Source: Rhodospirillaceae bacterium
Lineage (GTDB): Bacteria; Pseudomonadota; Alphaproteobacteria; Rhodospirillales; Rhodospirillaceae
Assembly: GCA_947476695.1 (NCBI GenBank)
Contig: CANJRD010000014.1
Span: 39,969-103,968, forward strand
Length of the DNA: 64,000 nt
Direction: 5' to 3'
Shown: positions 55,190 to 64,000 of the stretch, one piece after another
Layout: each line of letters starts with the position of its first letter
Position numbering within the stretch: the stretch's first letter is position 1
Notes under the pieces: generated by a model
What the model was told of the DNA's origin: nothing
The model's input: only the letters and a program-made list of their open reading frames with translations
Databases searched by the model: none
Program-made: the position numbers and the translations under genes

Positions 55190-56077
55190 TCAGGTCTTGG
55201 GCTGCCGCAAGACCAGGAAATTGCCCGCCAGTACGACCGTTCCGCCGATGACCGTGTCCCAGGTGATCTGGAAATCTTCCAGCAGGGCCGAAATCGCTAG
55301 GGCGACCACCGGGAAGGCCACGGCCACGTAGGCAACCCGTTGCGGGCCGATGCGGTTCAGCAGGGTCAGATACATCGCGAAGGCCGCGACCGAGGCGAAC
55401 AGCGCCAGATAAATCAGGCCGCCGAGGTAGGGCGCGGTCATGGCGATACCCAAGCTGTCGCCCTTGAGCAGCGCCAGTCCGAAGATCAGCGCCGCGCCGT
55501 ACATCATGCCCCAGGCATTCGCCTGAAGGATGCTGACACCCGCGCGCTGGACCTTCACCGCCCAGATGTTGCCCAGCGAGGCGAGGTAGGTACCCGCAAG
55601 ACTGAAGCCGATGCCCGCGACCGTGCCGGCGCTGGCCGCGCCGTTCCACAGCATCGTCAGGTCCTGGCGGAAAACGATCCCGAGACCGACCAGACCGAGG
55701 CCGGCGGCGACCCAGACGGTCGGCGGGCTGGAGGTCTTCAGGACGAGCTGGTTGTTGACGATGTTGAGGACGGTGATGATCGAGAACGCTACTGACACCA
55801 ATCCGCTCGAGAGCGTGGTGGTGGCGTAGTACATCAGCAGCAGATTGACGCCGAACAACAAGGCTCCAAGCGGCAGCACGGCGCGATGCTGCGTCCAGGT
55901 CATCCGAATCGGACGATGAGCCGCAAGCGCCCAGGCGAATTGGCATAGCGAGGCCAAGCCGAAGCGATAGGCGACGGAAACCTCCGGCGCGACATCGGCG
56001 CCGACCTGCAGCTTGATCGCGTACCAGCTCGTCCCCCAGACGAATACGGTCGCAAGATAGAGGAGGACGGTGGTCAC
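55190..56077 (-). CDS. EamA/DMT family transporter
   Basis: The 295-residue protein has ten expected TM helices in two EamA repeats, beginning MTTVLLYLATVFVWGTSWYA and with GLVGLGIVFRQ and LAISALLEDF in the middle and last halves. DMT exporters move amino acids or other metabolites; the substrate is unknown. The gene starts 16 bases after the esterase stop, suggesting a shared transcript. Confidence 0.88.
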   Translation of the reverse strand: MTTVLLYLATVFVWGTSWYAIKLQVGADVAPEVSVAYRFGLASLCQFAWALAAHRPIRMTWTQHRAVLPLGALLFGVNLLLMYYATTTLSSGLVSVAFSIITVLNIVNNQLVLKTSSPPTVWVAAGLGLVGLGIVFRQDLTMLWNGAASAGTVAGIGFSLAGTYLASLGNIWAVKVQRAGVSILQANAWGMMYGAALIFGLALLKGDSLGIAMTAPYLGGLIYLALFASVAAFAMYLTLLNRIGPQRVAYVAVAFPVVALAISALLEDFQITWDTVIGGTVVLAGNFLVLRQPKT

Positions 56078-56093
56078 GGGTGGCGGCTGCGCC

Positions 56094-57197
56094 TTATTTC
56101 TTCAGATGGCTGTCGAAGAACTTCCACAGCACGTCATAGGTGATCGCAGATTCCGGCGTCCCCGGGAAGGCGAAGAAGTGCCCGTGGCCGAGACCCTCGT
56201 TCACCAACAGCCGCGCATCCACGCCGGCTTTCAACAGCGCAGTGTGGGTGGCGATGGCGTTGCTCATGGCGATATCGCGCGTGCCGGTGATGATCATTGT
56301 CGGCGGAAACTGCGCCAATACCTCCGGATAAAGCCCGGGTGTGACCAACCGGCTCTTCTGATCCACGCCCGCGAAGTAGCCGCGCGGCGCGCCCGGCGGC
56401 GGGCTGGCGGGTGGAGCGCTCTGCGGCGGGCTCGCGTTCAGGATCGGCGTGACGGTTTGGGCGTCGCCGCCGAACCAGAAGCTCGGCATCGCGCCCGAGC
56501 ACTGGATGCTGATCGCCGACGGCAGCGGCAGTTTCTTGTCGAGGAACCAGGCCATGCTCTGGGCGACCAACGTACCGCCGGCGGAGCAACCGAAGATGCC
56601 GATATTGGCCGGCTTGGCGGTCTTCAAGACCTCGCGGTAGACCGCTTCCATGTCCTCGCTGGCGGCGGGGAACGTGAATTCGGGCGCGAGCCGATAGTCG
56701 ACCGCGATCACCTTGATCTTGCCACGGCCGGCAAGGGGCACGGCTTCCTGAAGACCGCCGTATCGCGATCCGACGACAAAGCCGCCCATATGCGCATTGA
56801 TCAAGACGCGGTTCTTGTTCTCCGGCGCGACACCGCCTTCGGGCGTGACGATGTGAACGTGCACGCCGCCGATCTTTGTATCCTCGATCTTCGACGGATA
56901 GATCTTCAGCCAACCGTCGAGCGCGTCCTTCGCCAGGCCGTCGGAATATTCGCGCGATCCCTTCAGGTCCTTAAGTTGGCTGGGACCGGGCGGCAGGGCC
57001 AGGCGCTTGGTCAGCGCGGCCTTGGCTTCGGGGCTGGCGAAGCTCGACATCGGCGCGGTCGTCAGATTGCCGCCGTGGACGGTGCCCTCGGCATCGATCG
57101 TGGGCCGCGGCGTCTCCTGCGCCAGAACCGGCGCGGCCAGTAAGCCGCTGGCAAGGCTCGTGAACATCAGGGACCGGAGAAAACCTGCGCCGCGCAT
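56094..57197 (-). CDS. exported alpha/beta hydrolase (HSL-type esterase)
   Basis: The 367-residue protein has a signal peptide (LRSLMFTSLASGLLAAPVLA). The oxyanion motif is HMGG (136-139) rather than HGGG, the nucleophile Ser205 is in GCSAGG, and YRLAPEF (168-174) is typical of hormone-sensitive-lipase-like esterases; Asp in TGTRDIA and His in GLGHGHFF complete the triad. A Pro-rich stretch (about 255-272) is unusual. It is likely periplasmic; substrate unknown. Confidence 0.85.
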   Translation of the reverse strand: MRGAGFLRSLMFTSLASGLLAAPVLAQETPRPTIDAEGTVHGGNLTTAPMSSFASPEAKAALTKRLALPPGPSQLKDLKGSREYSDGLAKDALDGWLKIYPSKIEDTKIGGVHVHIVTPEGGVAPENKNRVLINAHMGGFVVGSRYGGLQEAVPLAGRGKIKVIAVDYRLAPEFTFPAASEDMEAVYREVLKTAKPANIGIFGCSAGGTLVAQSMAWFLDKKLPLPSAISIQCSGAMPSFWFGGDAQTVTPILNASPPQSAPPASPPPGAPRGYFAGVDQKSRLVTPGLYPEVLAQFPPTMIITGTRDIAMSNAIATHTALLKAGVDARLLVNEGLGHGHFFAFPGTPESAITYDVLWKFFDSHLKK

Positions 57198-57279
57198 GCT
57201 GACCTCCCCAAAGGAATGGATGGGCAGCTTGCTGGGTTAGGACGGCGAGCGCAACAGCCCTGCCATGCACGCACAGGCC

Positions 57280-57310
57280 TTGACCTGATGCCGCGCGACA
57301 GGTGCAACTA
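57280..57310 (+). promoter_or_regulatory. CueR-type MerR promoter of the copper ATPase
   Basis: TTGACCT (57280-57286), then 13 bases, then AGGT (57300-57303), then GC and AAC. This equals the spacing of the E. coli copA promoter, with a 19-base spacer between TTGACC and CAACTA. The ACCTG/CAGGT dyad lies inside the spacer. Transcription would begin near 57316, the A of the start codon. Confidence 0.6.
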
Positions 57311-57315
57311 GGTCC

Positions 57316-59676
57316 ATGGCAGAGTCACTGCATCACGCCTGTGGTCACGATCATGGCGATGGACCGGCGAAGGTCCGCGATCCCGTGTGCGGGATGACGG
57401 TCGACCCCGCCGCCGGCAAGCCTTCCGCGATGCATGACAACGTGACCTATCATTTCTGCGGCAACGGCTGCCGTACGAAGTTTGTCGCGAACCCTGAGAA
57501 GTATCTCGCGCCCCAGGACGCGGCCGCGCCGGTGTCGGCGCAAGACGCGCGTGCGATCTATACCTGCCCGATGCATCCGGAGGTGCGGCAACGCGGACCC
57601 GGAAGCTGCCCGATGTGCGGCATGGCCCTGGAGCCGGTGGAATTCACCGCGAGCGACGAACCGAACGCCGAGCTGGCCGATATGGCGCGCCGCTTTTGGC
57701 TTGGCCTCGCGTTGGCCGTCCCGGTCATCGCGCTCGACATGGCCGGGCACATACCGGCCCTGGAAGCGCTTGTCGCCAGCGTGCCAATGATGCTGCGGCC
57801 CTATGTGCAACTCGCGTTTGCCGGTCCGGTGGTATTCGCCGTCGGCTGGCCTTTGCTGCAGCGGGCTTGGCAATCCGTGCGCAACCGCAGCCTCAACATG
57901 TTCTCGTTGATCGGTCTGGGCGTCGGTGTGGCGTTTGCCTACAGCCTGATCGCGACCGTCGCCCCCGGCGTGTTTCCGCCGGAATTTCACGATGCGCACG
58001 GTATGATCCCGGTTTACTACGAGTCCGCGAGCATCATCACGGTTTTGGTGATTCTCGGACAAGTGCTCGAACTGCGCGCCCGCGCCGTCACCGGCGATGC
58101 TATCCGGGCTCTTTTGATCCTGGCCCCCAAGACCGCCCATCGCCTCGTCACCAACGGCAGCGACATCGAGGTTCCGCTCGACAGCCTGCAGATCGACGAT
58201 CGCCTGCGCGTGCGCCCCGGCGACGCGGTGCCGGTGGACGGCACGGTGCTCGACGGCGAAAGCAGCGTCGACGAATCCATGCTGACCGGTGAGGCGATGC
58301 CGGTCACAAAGCGTAAAGGCGACGCGGTGACCGGGGGGACGATCAATCAATCGGCCGCCTTCGTGATGCGCGCGACCCATGTGGGCCGCGATACGGTCCT
58401 GGCCCGCATCGTCGCCTTGGTGAACGAGGCCCAGCGGTCACGCGCGCCTATTCAACGTTTAGCGGATCATGTCTCCGGCTGGTTCGTACCGGCTGTGATC
58501 TTCGCGGCCTTGCTGGCCTTCGGCGCGTGGTTTGTCTGGGGACCGTCGCCGTCGCTCAGCTACGCGACCGTGGCCGCCGTCTCCGTGTTGATCATCGCTT
58601 GTCCTTGCGCGTTGGGTCTGGCGACGCCGATGTCGGTGATGGTCGGTGTTGGCCGGGGCGCGCAAAACGGCGTGCTGGTGCGCTCGGCCGAGGCGTTGGA
58701 ACGCCTGGAACGCGTGGAAATACTGATCGTCGACAAAACGGGCACGCTGACTGAGGGCCTGCCTTGGGCGATCCAGATCACCGTCCGCGAAGGCTTTGAA
58801 AAAGCCGATGTTGTCGGACGTGCGGCCAGCCTCGAACAATCCAGCGCGCATCCGCTGGCGCGTGCCATCCTACGCGCGGCGCAGGAGCGCAACGTGCCGC
58901 TGTCCGATGCGACGGATGTCCGTTCCGTCGTGGGGCACGGGATTGCGGGCAGGGTCGACGGCGCCGCCGTGGTCGTCGGCACGGCGGCCTTCCTCAGCGA
59001 CGAGGGTGTCGGGACCGGTGGCCTCGCCAATGAGGCGGAACGCCTGCGCACCGAGGGCGCGACCGCGGTCTTTGTCGCCATCGGCGGCAAGCTGGCCGGG
59101 TTGATCGCGATTGCCGATCCCGTCAAAGCCTCGGCGCGCCAGGCGGTGATGCATCTTCAACAGGCGGGCGTCACGGTCGTCATGGCAACGGGCGATCATC
59201 GCACCACGGCCGAAGCCGTCGCCAGGCAGCTGGGCATCGCGGATTTTCATGCCGAGGTCCTGCCGGAAGACAAACATCGCCTGGTTCGCGATCTGCGCGC
59301 GCAAGGCCATGTGGTGGCGATGGCGGGCGACGGGGTGAACGATGCGCCCGCGCTGGCGGAGGCCGATGTCGGCATCGCGATGGGCACGGGGACGGAAATC
59401 GCGATGCAAAGCGCGGGCATCACGCTGGTCAAAGGCGATCTCACCGGTCTCATCCGGGCGCGCAAGCTGAGCCGGGCGACCATGCGCAATATTCGCCAGA
59501 ACTTGTTCCTGGCATTCGCCTACAACGCGCTCGGCGTGCCCATCGCGGCAGGCGTGCTGTATCCGGCCTTGGGCTGGACGTTGAGCCCCATTGTCGCGGC
59601 GGCGGCGATGGCTTTGAGCTCCGTCAGCGTGATTGGGAACGCGCTACGGCTGCGCTGGGTCAGTCTCGCGGACTGA
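57316..59676 (+). CDS. copA: copper-translocating P-type ATPase (YHS and HMBD type)
   Basis: The 786-residue membrane pump has an N-terminal YHS domain (DPVCGMTVD, 22-30) and a heavy-metal binding HMBD (YTCPMHPEV and [10 protein letters not shown], 82-107) in place of the usual HMA domains. Eight TM helices, the actuator motif LTGEAMP, the CPC motif (429-431), DKTGT with Asp473, and [20 protein letters not shown] follow. It is a Cu(I)-export P1B ATPase of the CopB/CopA-2-like class. No good ribosome site precedes the ATG, in keeping with a leaderless mRNA. Its end overlaps the convergent MalQ-TreY gene by 17 bases. Confidence 0.9.
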   Translation: MAESLHHACGHDHGDGPAKVRDPVCGMTVDPAAGKPSAMHDNVTYHFCGNGCRTKFVANPEKYLAPQDAAAPVSAQDARAIYTCPMHPEVRQRGPGSCPMCGMALEPVEFTASDEPNAELADMARRFWLGLALAVPVIALDMAGHIPALEALVASVPMMLRPYVQLAFAGPVVFAVGWPLLQRAWQSVRNRSLNMFSLIGLGVGVAFAYSLIATVAPGVFPPEFHDAHGMIPVYYESASIITVLVILGQVLELRARAVTGDAIRALLILAPKTAHRLVTNGSDIEVPLDSLQIDDRLRVRPGDAVPVDGTVLDGESSVDESMLTGEAMPVTKRKGDAVTGGTINQSAAFVMRATHVGRDTVLARIVALVNEAQRSRAPIQRLADHVSGWFVPAVIFAALLAFGAWFVWGPSPSLSYATVAAVSVLIIACPCALGLATPMSVMVGVGRGAQNGVLVRSAEALERLERVEILIVDKTGTLTEGLPWAIQITVREGFEKADVVGRAASLEQSSAHPLARAILRAAQERNVPLSDATDVRSVVGHGIAGRVDGAAVVVGTAAFLSDEGVGTGGLANEAERLRTEGATAVFVAIGGKLAGLIAIADPVKASARQAVMHLQQAGVTVVMATGDHRTTAEAVARQLGIADFHAEVLPEDKHRLVRDLRAQGHVVAMAGDGVNDAPALAEADVGIAMGTGTEIAMQSAGITLVKGDLTGLIRARKLSRATMRNIRQNLFLAFAYNALGVPIAAGVLYPALGWTLSPIVAAAAMALSSVSVIGNALRLRWVSLAD

Positions 59677-62600
59677 TCACCGCGAGCGGCAATTGCGCGA
59701 ACAGCGCCGCGGCGGCGACGTCGCCGCCATGCAGCGCGCCGGTGAGGACATCGCGTCCCGACCAATCCGGCGGCAGCGCAATCCGCGTCTCTCCCCAGGC
59801 GGACGGTGGCGGCAGTGTGGCCTCCACGGGAGTCAACGCACCAAGATGACGCGCGACGGCGACGACCACGCGCGTATCGGCGGTGTGACGCATGAAGGCG
59901 CAAACAGGCTCCGCATGCGGCCCTGATACCTCGAGCGGCTCATAGGCGCCGTCGGTGAATACGTCCGGATATTGGTTGCGCAATGCCAGCAAGCGCAGCA
60001 TCACGAACATCTTGATACGGCCATCTCGCCAGTTTTCGCGCAGGGCCGATGCACGCGCCGCGCCGAGTCCTTCCATCACCGCGATGCGGGCCGTGAAGTC
60101 GACCGGGCGCCTGTTGTCGGGGTCGACCAGGCTGAAGTCCCAGAGCTCCGTGCCTTGGTAAATGTCAGGCACGCCAGGAACCGTGAGCTTCAAGCCGAGC
60201 TGCACAAGGCTGTTCAGCATGCCCAGCCGCGCGACGCGGCGTTGCAGCGGTTGGAACCGGTTGAGGAAGGCGCGTCCGAATTTCGGATCGAGCAGCCGGT
60301 CGATGAAAGCCAGCGTCGCGGCCTCATAGGCTTCGTTGGGATTGTCCCACGACGTCTGCTGCTTGGCTTCGCGCAGCGCTTTTGTCATGTAAGCATGGAT
60401 GCGGTCTCTGAACGCGGCCAAGGCCTGGGGTTCGCGCATCCGGTCGAGCTCAGCGGGCCAAGCGCCGACCAGGGTCTGATAAATCAGGTACTCGTCGTTG
60501 GCGTCGGGTGCGGGATGGCCGTCGACTTCGGTCTTGTGGCGCGCGTTCAGCTCGGCCCAACTGCGGGCGGCCTGCGACCAGTCTTGCGGAATCTCCGACA
60601 ACACGTGAATGCGCGCCCGCGTGTCTTCCCCGCGTTTGGTGTCGTGGGTCGCCGTCGCCAGCATCGCATGCGGCAACGTGCGGGCGCGTTCCCGATTAAT
60701 ATGGTGGAACGCCGCGACGGACGCGCCGAACAGGCGGGGGTCGCCGCCAACCTCGTTCAACGAGACCAGGCGTTGGTAGCGATAGAACGCCGTATCCTCC
60801 AGGCTCTTGGCCATGACCGGTGCGGTGAGCTGCGGAAAGCGCTTGGCGAAGCGGATGACCGCATCCGCCGGATAGTTGCCGTCGCCGCGCGCCAGATCGC
60901 CCGTGATGACATCGCGCACAAAGTCGAGCACGTCCTGTCCGGCAAGGCACCAGGACTTGCGGGCGCGGGCCACGGCCCAATCGATGTCGCGGCGGTCGTC
61001 CGCTGTGATCTCCTCGCCGACATAGGTGCGGTAGACCGGGAAGTGCATCACGATCGCGCGTAAGGCCTGGCGCAGGCCGTCGACGGTGTAGTCGCGGCTG
61101 CGCCAATGGCGCTGGGCGACACGATGCAGACGGCGCGCCAGCACGCGCAACTCGCTGCGGAACATGGTGTCCATCACCAGAGCCTTCGAGTCCGCGAGAA
61201 GGGCCTCGAAGTCCACGGCGCTGCCGACGAAGCGATGGTAGGCGCGCGTCATCGCGGCTTCGTTGTCCGCGACGACCAGCAGGTTGCTGACTTGGCTGAT
61301 GAACTCGTAACCGGTGGTGCCTGCCACCGGCCAATCGCCGCGCAGGCGTTCGTGCCGCGCGAGGATCTTCTCGACCACCAGATACAGCGGCGGCGCATTC
61401 TTGGGCTGCAGGCGGTCTGCCAGGGCGAGCAGATCGCGGCAATAGCCGAGCGGATCATAGAGGCCGTCAACATGGTCGATGCGCAGGCCGTGCAGTTTGC
61501 CTTCGCTCAACATCCGGCCGATGAGGGCATGCGCGGACTTGAACAGGCGCGGGCTTTCCATCCGCACCGCGGCAAGTTCGTTGACGTTGAAAAACCGGCG
61601 ATAGTTGATCTCGTCCGCCGCCGCCGCCCAGTGCGCGGGGTGATAGTGCTGGCGCTCGAGCAGTCGGTGCAACGTCTCAGGCCTGCCGCCAACCTCGGCA
61701 ATGGCGGCGTCCAGCGCCAGCCGGGCCGCATCATGGTTTGCCACAAGCTGCGTCAGGCGTTGCTCAAGGCTGCGCGCGGCGGCAAGCCGGATGGCCGGGC
61801 GCATCCGCGCGCCCTTCAGGCCGGCGTAGTCTTCGGCGATGCCCCGCAGGATGTTCTGGGGAATAGGGTCCGCGCAGCGACGCACGGCACGCGCAATCAG
61901 GTCGCCGTAATCGTCGGGATTAATGGGCAGACGATCACGGAAATACCAGACCGCGATTTCCCCGGTGCCGGGATCGAAATGCAGCTTGAGCTCACCGGAT
62001 TCCAGCGCGTCGCCATAGTGCTTGCCGAGGATCGGCAGGAGCACCTTGTTGTGCAGGTGCGGCGCGCTGCTGTTCCATTCGATGTCGAAGAAACTCGCCG
62101 CCGCCGCGCCACGGCCGAATTCCAGCACGTCCTGCCACCAGGCATTCGAACTGCCGCCGATCCCCATATGATTGGGCACGAAATCGAGAATGTGGCCGAT
62201 GCCGTCCCGACCGATCACGCGCGCAAGGTTCTCTAGTCCTTCCGGGCCGCCGAGTTCCGGGTTGACGGTCGCGTGATCGACCACGTCATAACCGTGGCTC
62301 GATCCGGCGCGGGCGCGCATCCAGGGCGAGGCGTAGATGTGCGAGATGCCCAAGCGCCGCAGATAAGGTGCGAACCGCGCCGCGTCATCGAAACCGAATT
62401 GATCGCTGAATTGCAGGCGATAGGTCGCACGCGGTATCGCAGGCACCGGGGCGGATGCCGGCGCCGCGATGCAGGCACGGTCATCGCGGGCGGACAATGC
62501 GCTCGCCAATGCCGCAAAGGCGGTACTGTCGAGGATGCGCTCGAGTGTCTCACTAAGACGCACACGCCAGTTCGGATACTCATGCCACGTGCCGGGCACG

Positions 62601-63654
62601 TTGACCTGCTCGACCTGGCCGATGATGTCTTCGATCTGCACCATGAACAACTTCGCCGGCGCTGCATTCAAACGCGCGTACAGCGCGTGCGTCGGCGGTG
62701 TCTCCGAAGCGGGGTCGATATCCAACAGAGCCGCCAGACGCTGACGGTCGGCGGTGCGGTGGGCGGCCTCGTCGGCGGCCTGTGTCGGCGCGCTCCAGAG
62801 ATCGAGCCGGCTGCGCAGCGCGATGTCGGCGCCGCGCCAGTAGGCCGCCAGCGTCGGCAGATCGTGCGTGCCCACGGTCAACAGCGCGTCCGCCGGATAG
62901 GCTTCCGGTGCTTTGAAATCGCCGCCGGTGTTGCGCTCAAAATAGAACACGCGCGTCGACAGGATGCCCGCCGCGTTCAAGGCTTCGCTGAAGCCTTCGG
63001 GCACAGTGCCCAGGTCCTCGCCGATGACGAGGCATTGGTGGCGATGGCTTTCGAGCCGCAGCACCGCCATCATCTCGGTCCAGGGATAGGTGACGTAAGC
63101 CCCTTCCTGCGGACTGGCGCCGGCGGGAATCCAAAATAGCCGCATGAAGCCGAGGATATGATCGATCCGCAGCGCGCCGCCGTGGCGCATGTTCGCCGAC
63201 ACTAGCTCGCGCAGCGGCCGGTAAGCCGCGCGGCGCAACCGAGCGGGATCGAACGGCGGCAAGCCCCAGTCCTGGCCCTTGACGTTCAGCAGATCGGGCG
63301 GCGCGCCCACTTGTGCGCCGTTGACGATGCAGTCCTGGTTCGACCAAGCCTCCGCGCCGCCGCCGCTGGTGCCAACTGCAAGGTCGCGATAAAGCCCGAT
63401 GGTCATGCCGAGGCGCTTGGCGGACTCCTGCGCGAGACCGAGCTGGCGGTCGGCTTCCCACTGCAGGTATTCGTGAAACTCGACTTCCTCCAGATGCGCA
63501 TCGGCGAAAGCCGCGACGGCCTCGCTGCGCGGATCGTGCAGTTCGGGTTGCGTGCGCCAATCGCCGCCGTGGGACTGCAGGGCCTGGAACGTCGCGAAGC
63601 GCCGCAGGCTGTCGCCACCATGGCGTTGAAAAGCACGGAAAGCCGTTGCGCGGC
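59660..63654 (-). pseudogene. MalQ-TreY fusion, 5' end removed by an insertion sequence
   Basis: The remaining about 1330 residues begin inside a 4-alpha-glucanotransferase (MalQ): LRRFATFQALQSHGG, IGLYRDLAVGTSGGGAEAW, GALRIDHILGFMRLFW and LVIGEDLGTVPEGF. A linker near 62440 leads to maltooligosyltrehalose synthase (TreY): IPRATYRLQFSDQFGF, SHGYDVVDHATVNPEL and LDFVPNHMG. The two would supply acceptors and make maltooligosyltrehalose for trehalose synthesis. About 300 N-terminal MalQ residues are missing, displaced by the IS starting near 63655. The frame reads on into the IS only by chance. The TreY part is complete. Confidence 0.85.
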
Positions 63655-64000
63655 TGATCTGCCCCCTTTGAAGTGGTCCTCCCTTAGGTATGATTTTGCC
63701 ATGAAGGAGGAAAGCGATGGCAAGGAAGAGGCACACAGCCGAAGAGATCGTTGCGAAGCTGCGGCAGGTTGATGTTCTGAGCGCCCAAGGACGGTCGATT
63801 GCGGATGCGATCCGAGCAATTGGGGTTACCGAAGTGACCTACTACCGCTGGCGTAACGAGTACGGCGGACTGAAGGGCGACCAGGTTAAGCGTCTGAAGG
63901 AACTTGAGTCGGAGAATGCTCGGCTGCGCCGCGCGGTCTCTGAACTAACGCTGGACAAGCAGATCCTTCGTGAGGCCGCCAAGGGAAACTTCTAAGCCCC
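63655..64000 (+). mobile_element. IS3-family insertion sequence, left part
   Basis: The element appears to begin near 63655 with TGATCTGCCCCCTTTGAAGT, a TG-ended start typical of IS3-type terminal repeats, and includes orfA. It runs past the right edge, so the orfB transposase and right end are not visible. It interrupts the MalQ-TreY gene; the exact boundary is uncertain by about 15 bases. Confidence 0.75.
63717..63995 (+). CDS. IS3-family transposase OrfA
   Basis: The 92-residue protein begins MARKRHTAEEIVAKLRQVDV and has a helix-turn-helix (about 10-55, DAIRAIGVTEVTYYRWRNEY) and a leucine-zipper-like C-terminal helix (LKELESENARLRRAVSELTL). It binds the IS ends and helps form the active transposase with OrfB. 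AAGGAGG precedes the ATG at good spacing. The gene is complete and ends five bases before the window edge. Confidence 0.92.
   Translation: MARKRHTAEEIVAKLRQVDVLSAQGRSIADAIRAIGVTEVTYYRWRNEYGGLKGDQVKRLKELESENARLRRAVSELTLDKQILREAAKGNF

Overview
The window is GC-rich and gene-dense and reads as chromosomal DNA of an alphaproteobacterium. The basis is a class I lysyl-tRNA synthetase, alphaproteobacterial-type small proteins (DUF1489, DUF1289, DUF2336), a ligase-associated DNA repair gene set, MsrPQ, and a Tol/Ton-type energy transducer with two ExbD copies. The order or family cannot be fixed from the sequence alone. No tRNA, rRNA or CRISPR array was seen.

Layout. 1-1.7 kb is an accessory-looking edge: a truncated unknown gene, a small membrane protein and a phage-like protein with a permuted papain-like domain. 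1.9-4 kb holds lysS and a convergent thioesterase. 3.5-11.5 kb is a minus-strand fatty-acid oxidation operon (fadD, MerR regulator, thiolase, FadN-like hydratase/dehydrogenase, acyl-CoA dehydrogenase, thioesterase) with two related palindromes upstream. 11.6-17.5 kb carries an SCP2 protein, an SDR, a degenerate EAL protein, a Cache-HAMP-SpoIIE phosphatase, a DUF1489 protein and msrB. 17.5-25.3 kb is the four-component ligase-associated DNA repair set (ligase, MBL exonuclease, Lhr-like helicase, PdeM nuclease), split by an SDR and a glutaredoxin-DinB fusion. 25.3-28.2 kb has queF, small proteins, a Tam-like methyltransferase and a REC-GGDEF protein.

28.2-34.2 kb is a 650-bp leader region with predicted RNA structure, followed by tonB, exbB, exbD, exbD and two tandem TPR-like exported paralogues. 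msrP-msrQ, a PAS-GGDEF protein, transketolase and rpe follow. 41.4-48.5 kb is a phosphate operon (pstS, pstC, pstA, pstB, phoB) in which both permeases carry large extra domains and no phoU is present. 48.6-57.2 kb contains a dicarboxylate-type symporter, apt, a DUF2336 protein, a small secreted protein with gloA, selO, a DnaJ-like protein, a DMT exporter and an exported esterase. 57.3-59.7 kb is a copper P-type ATPase with a CueR-type promoter and an apparently leaderless start. The window ends with a natural MalQ-TreY fusion gene whose 5' part is cut off by an IS3-family insertion sequence running off the right edge.

Most promising items for follow-up are the CueR-type leaderless copA promoter, the structured element upstream of tonB, the hairpin over the first exbD ribosome binding site, the split DNA-repair cluster with its embedded glutaredoxin-DinB fusion, the IS-broken MalQ-TreY fusion and the papain-like phage-type protein. 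No clearly new multi-gene system could be proven by reading alone.
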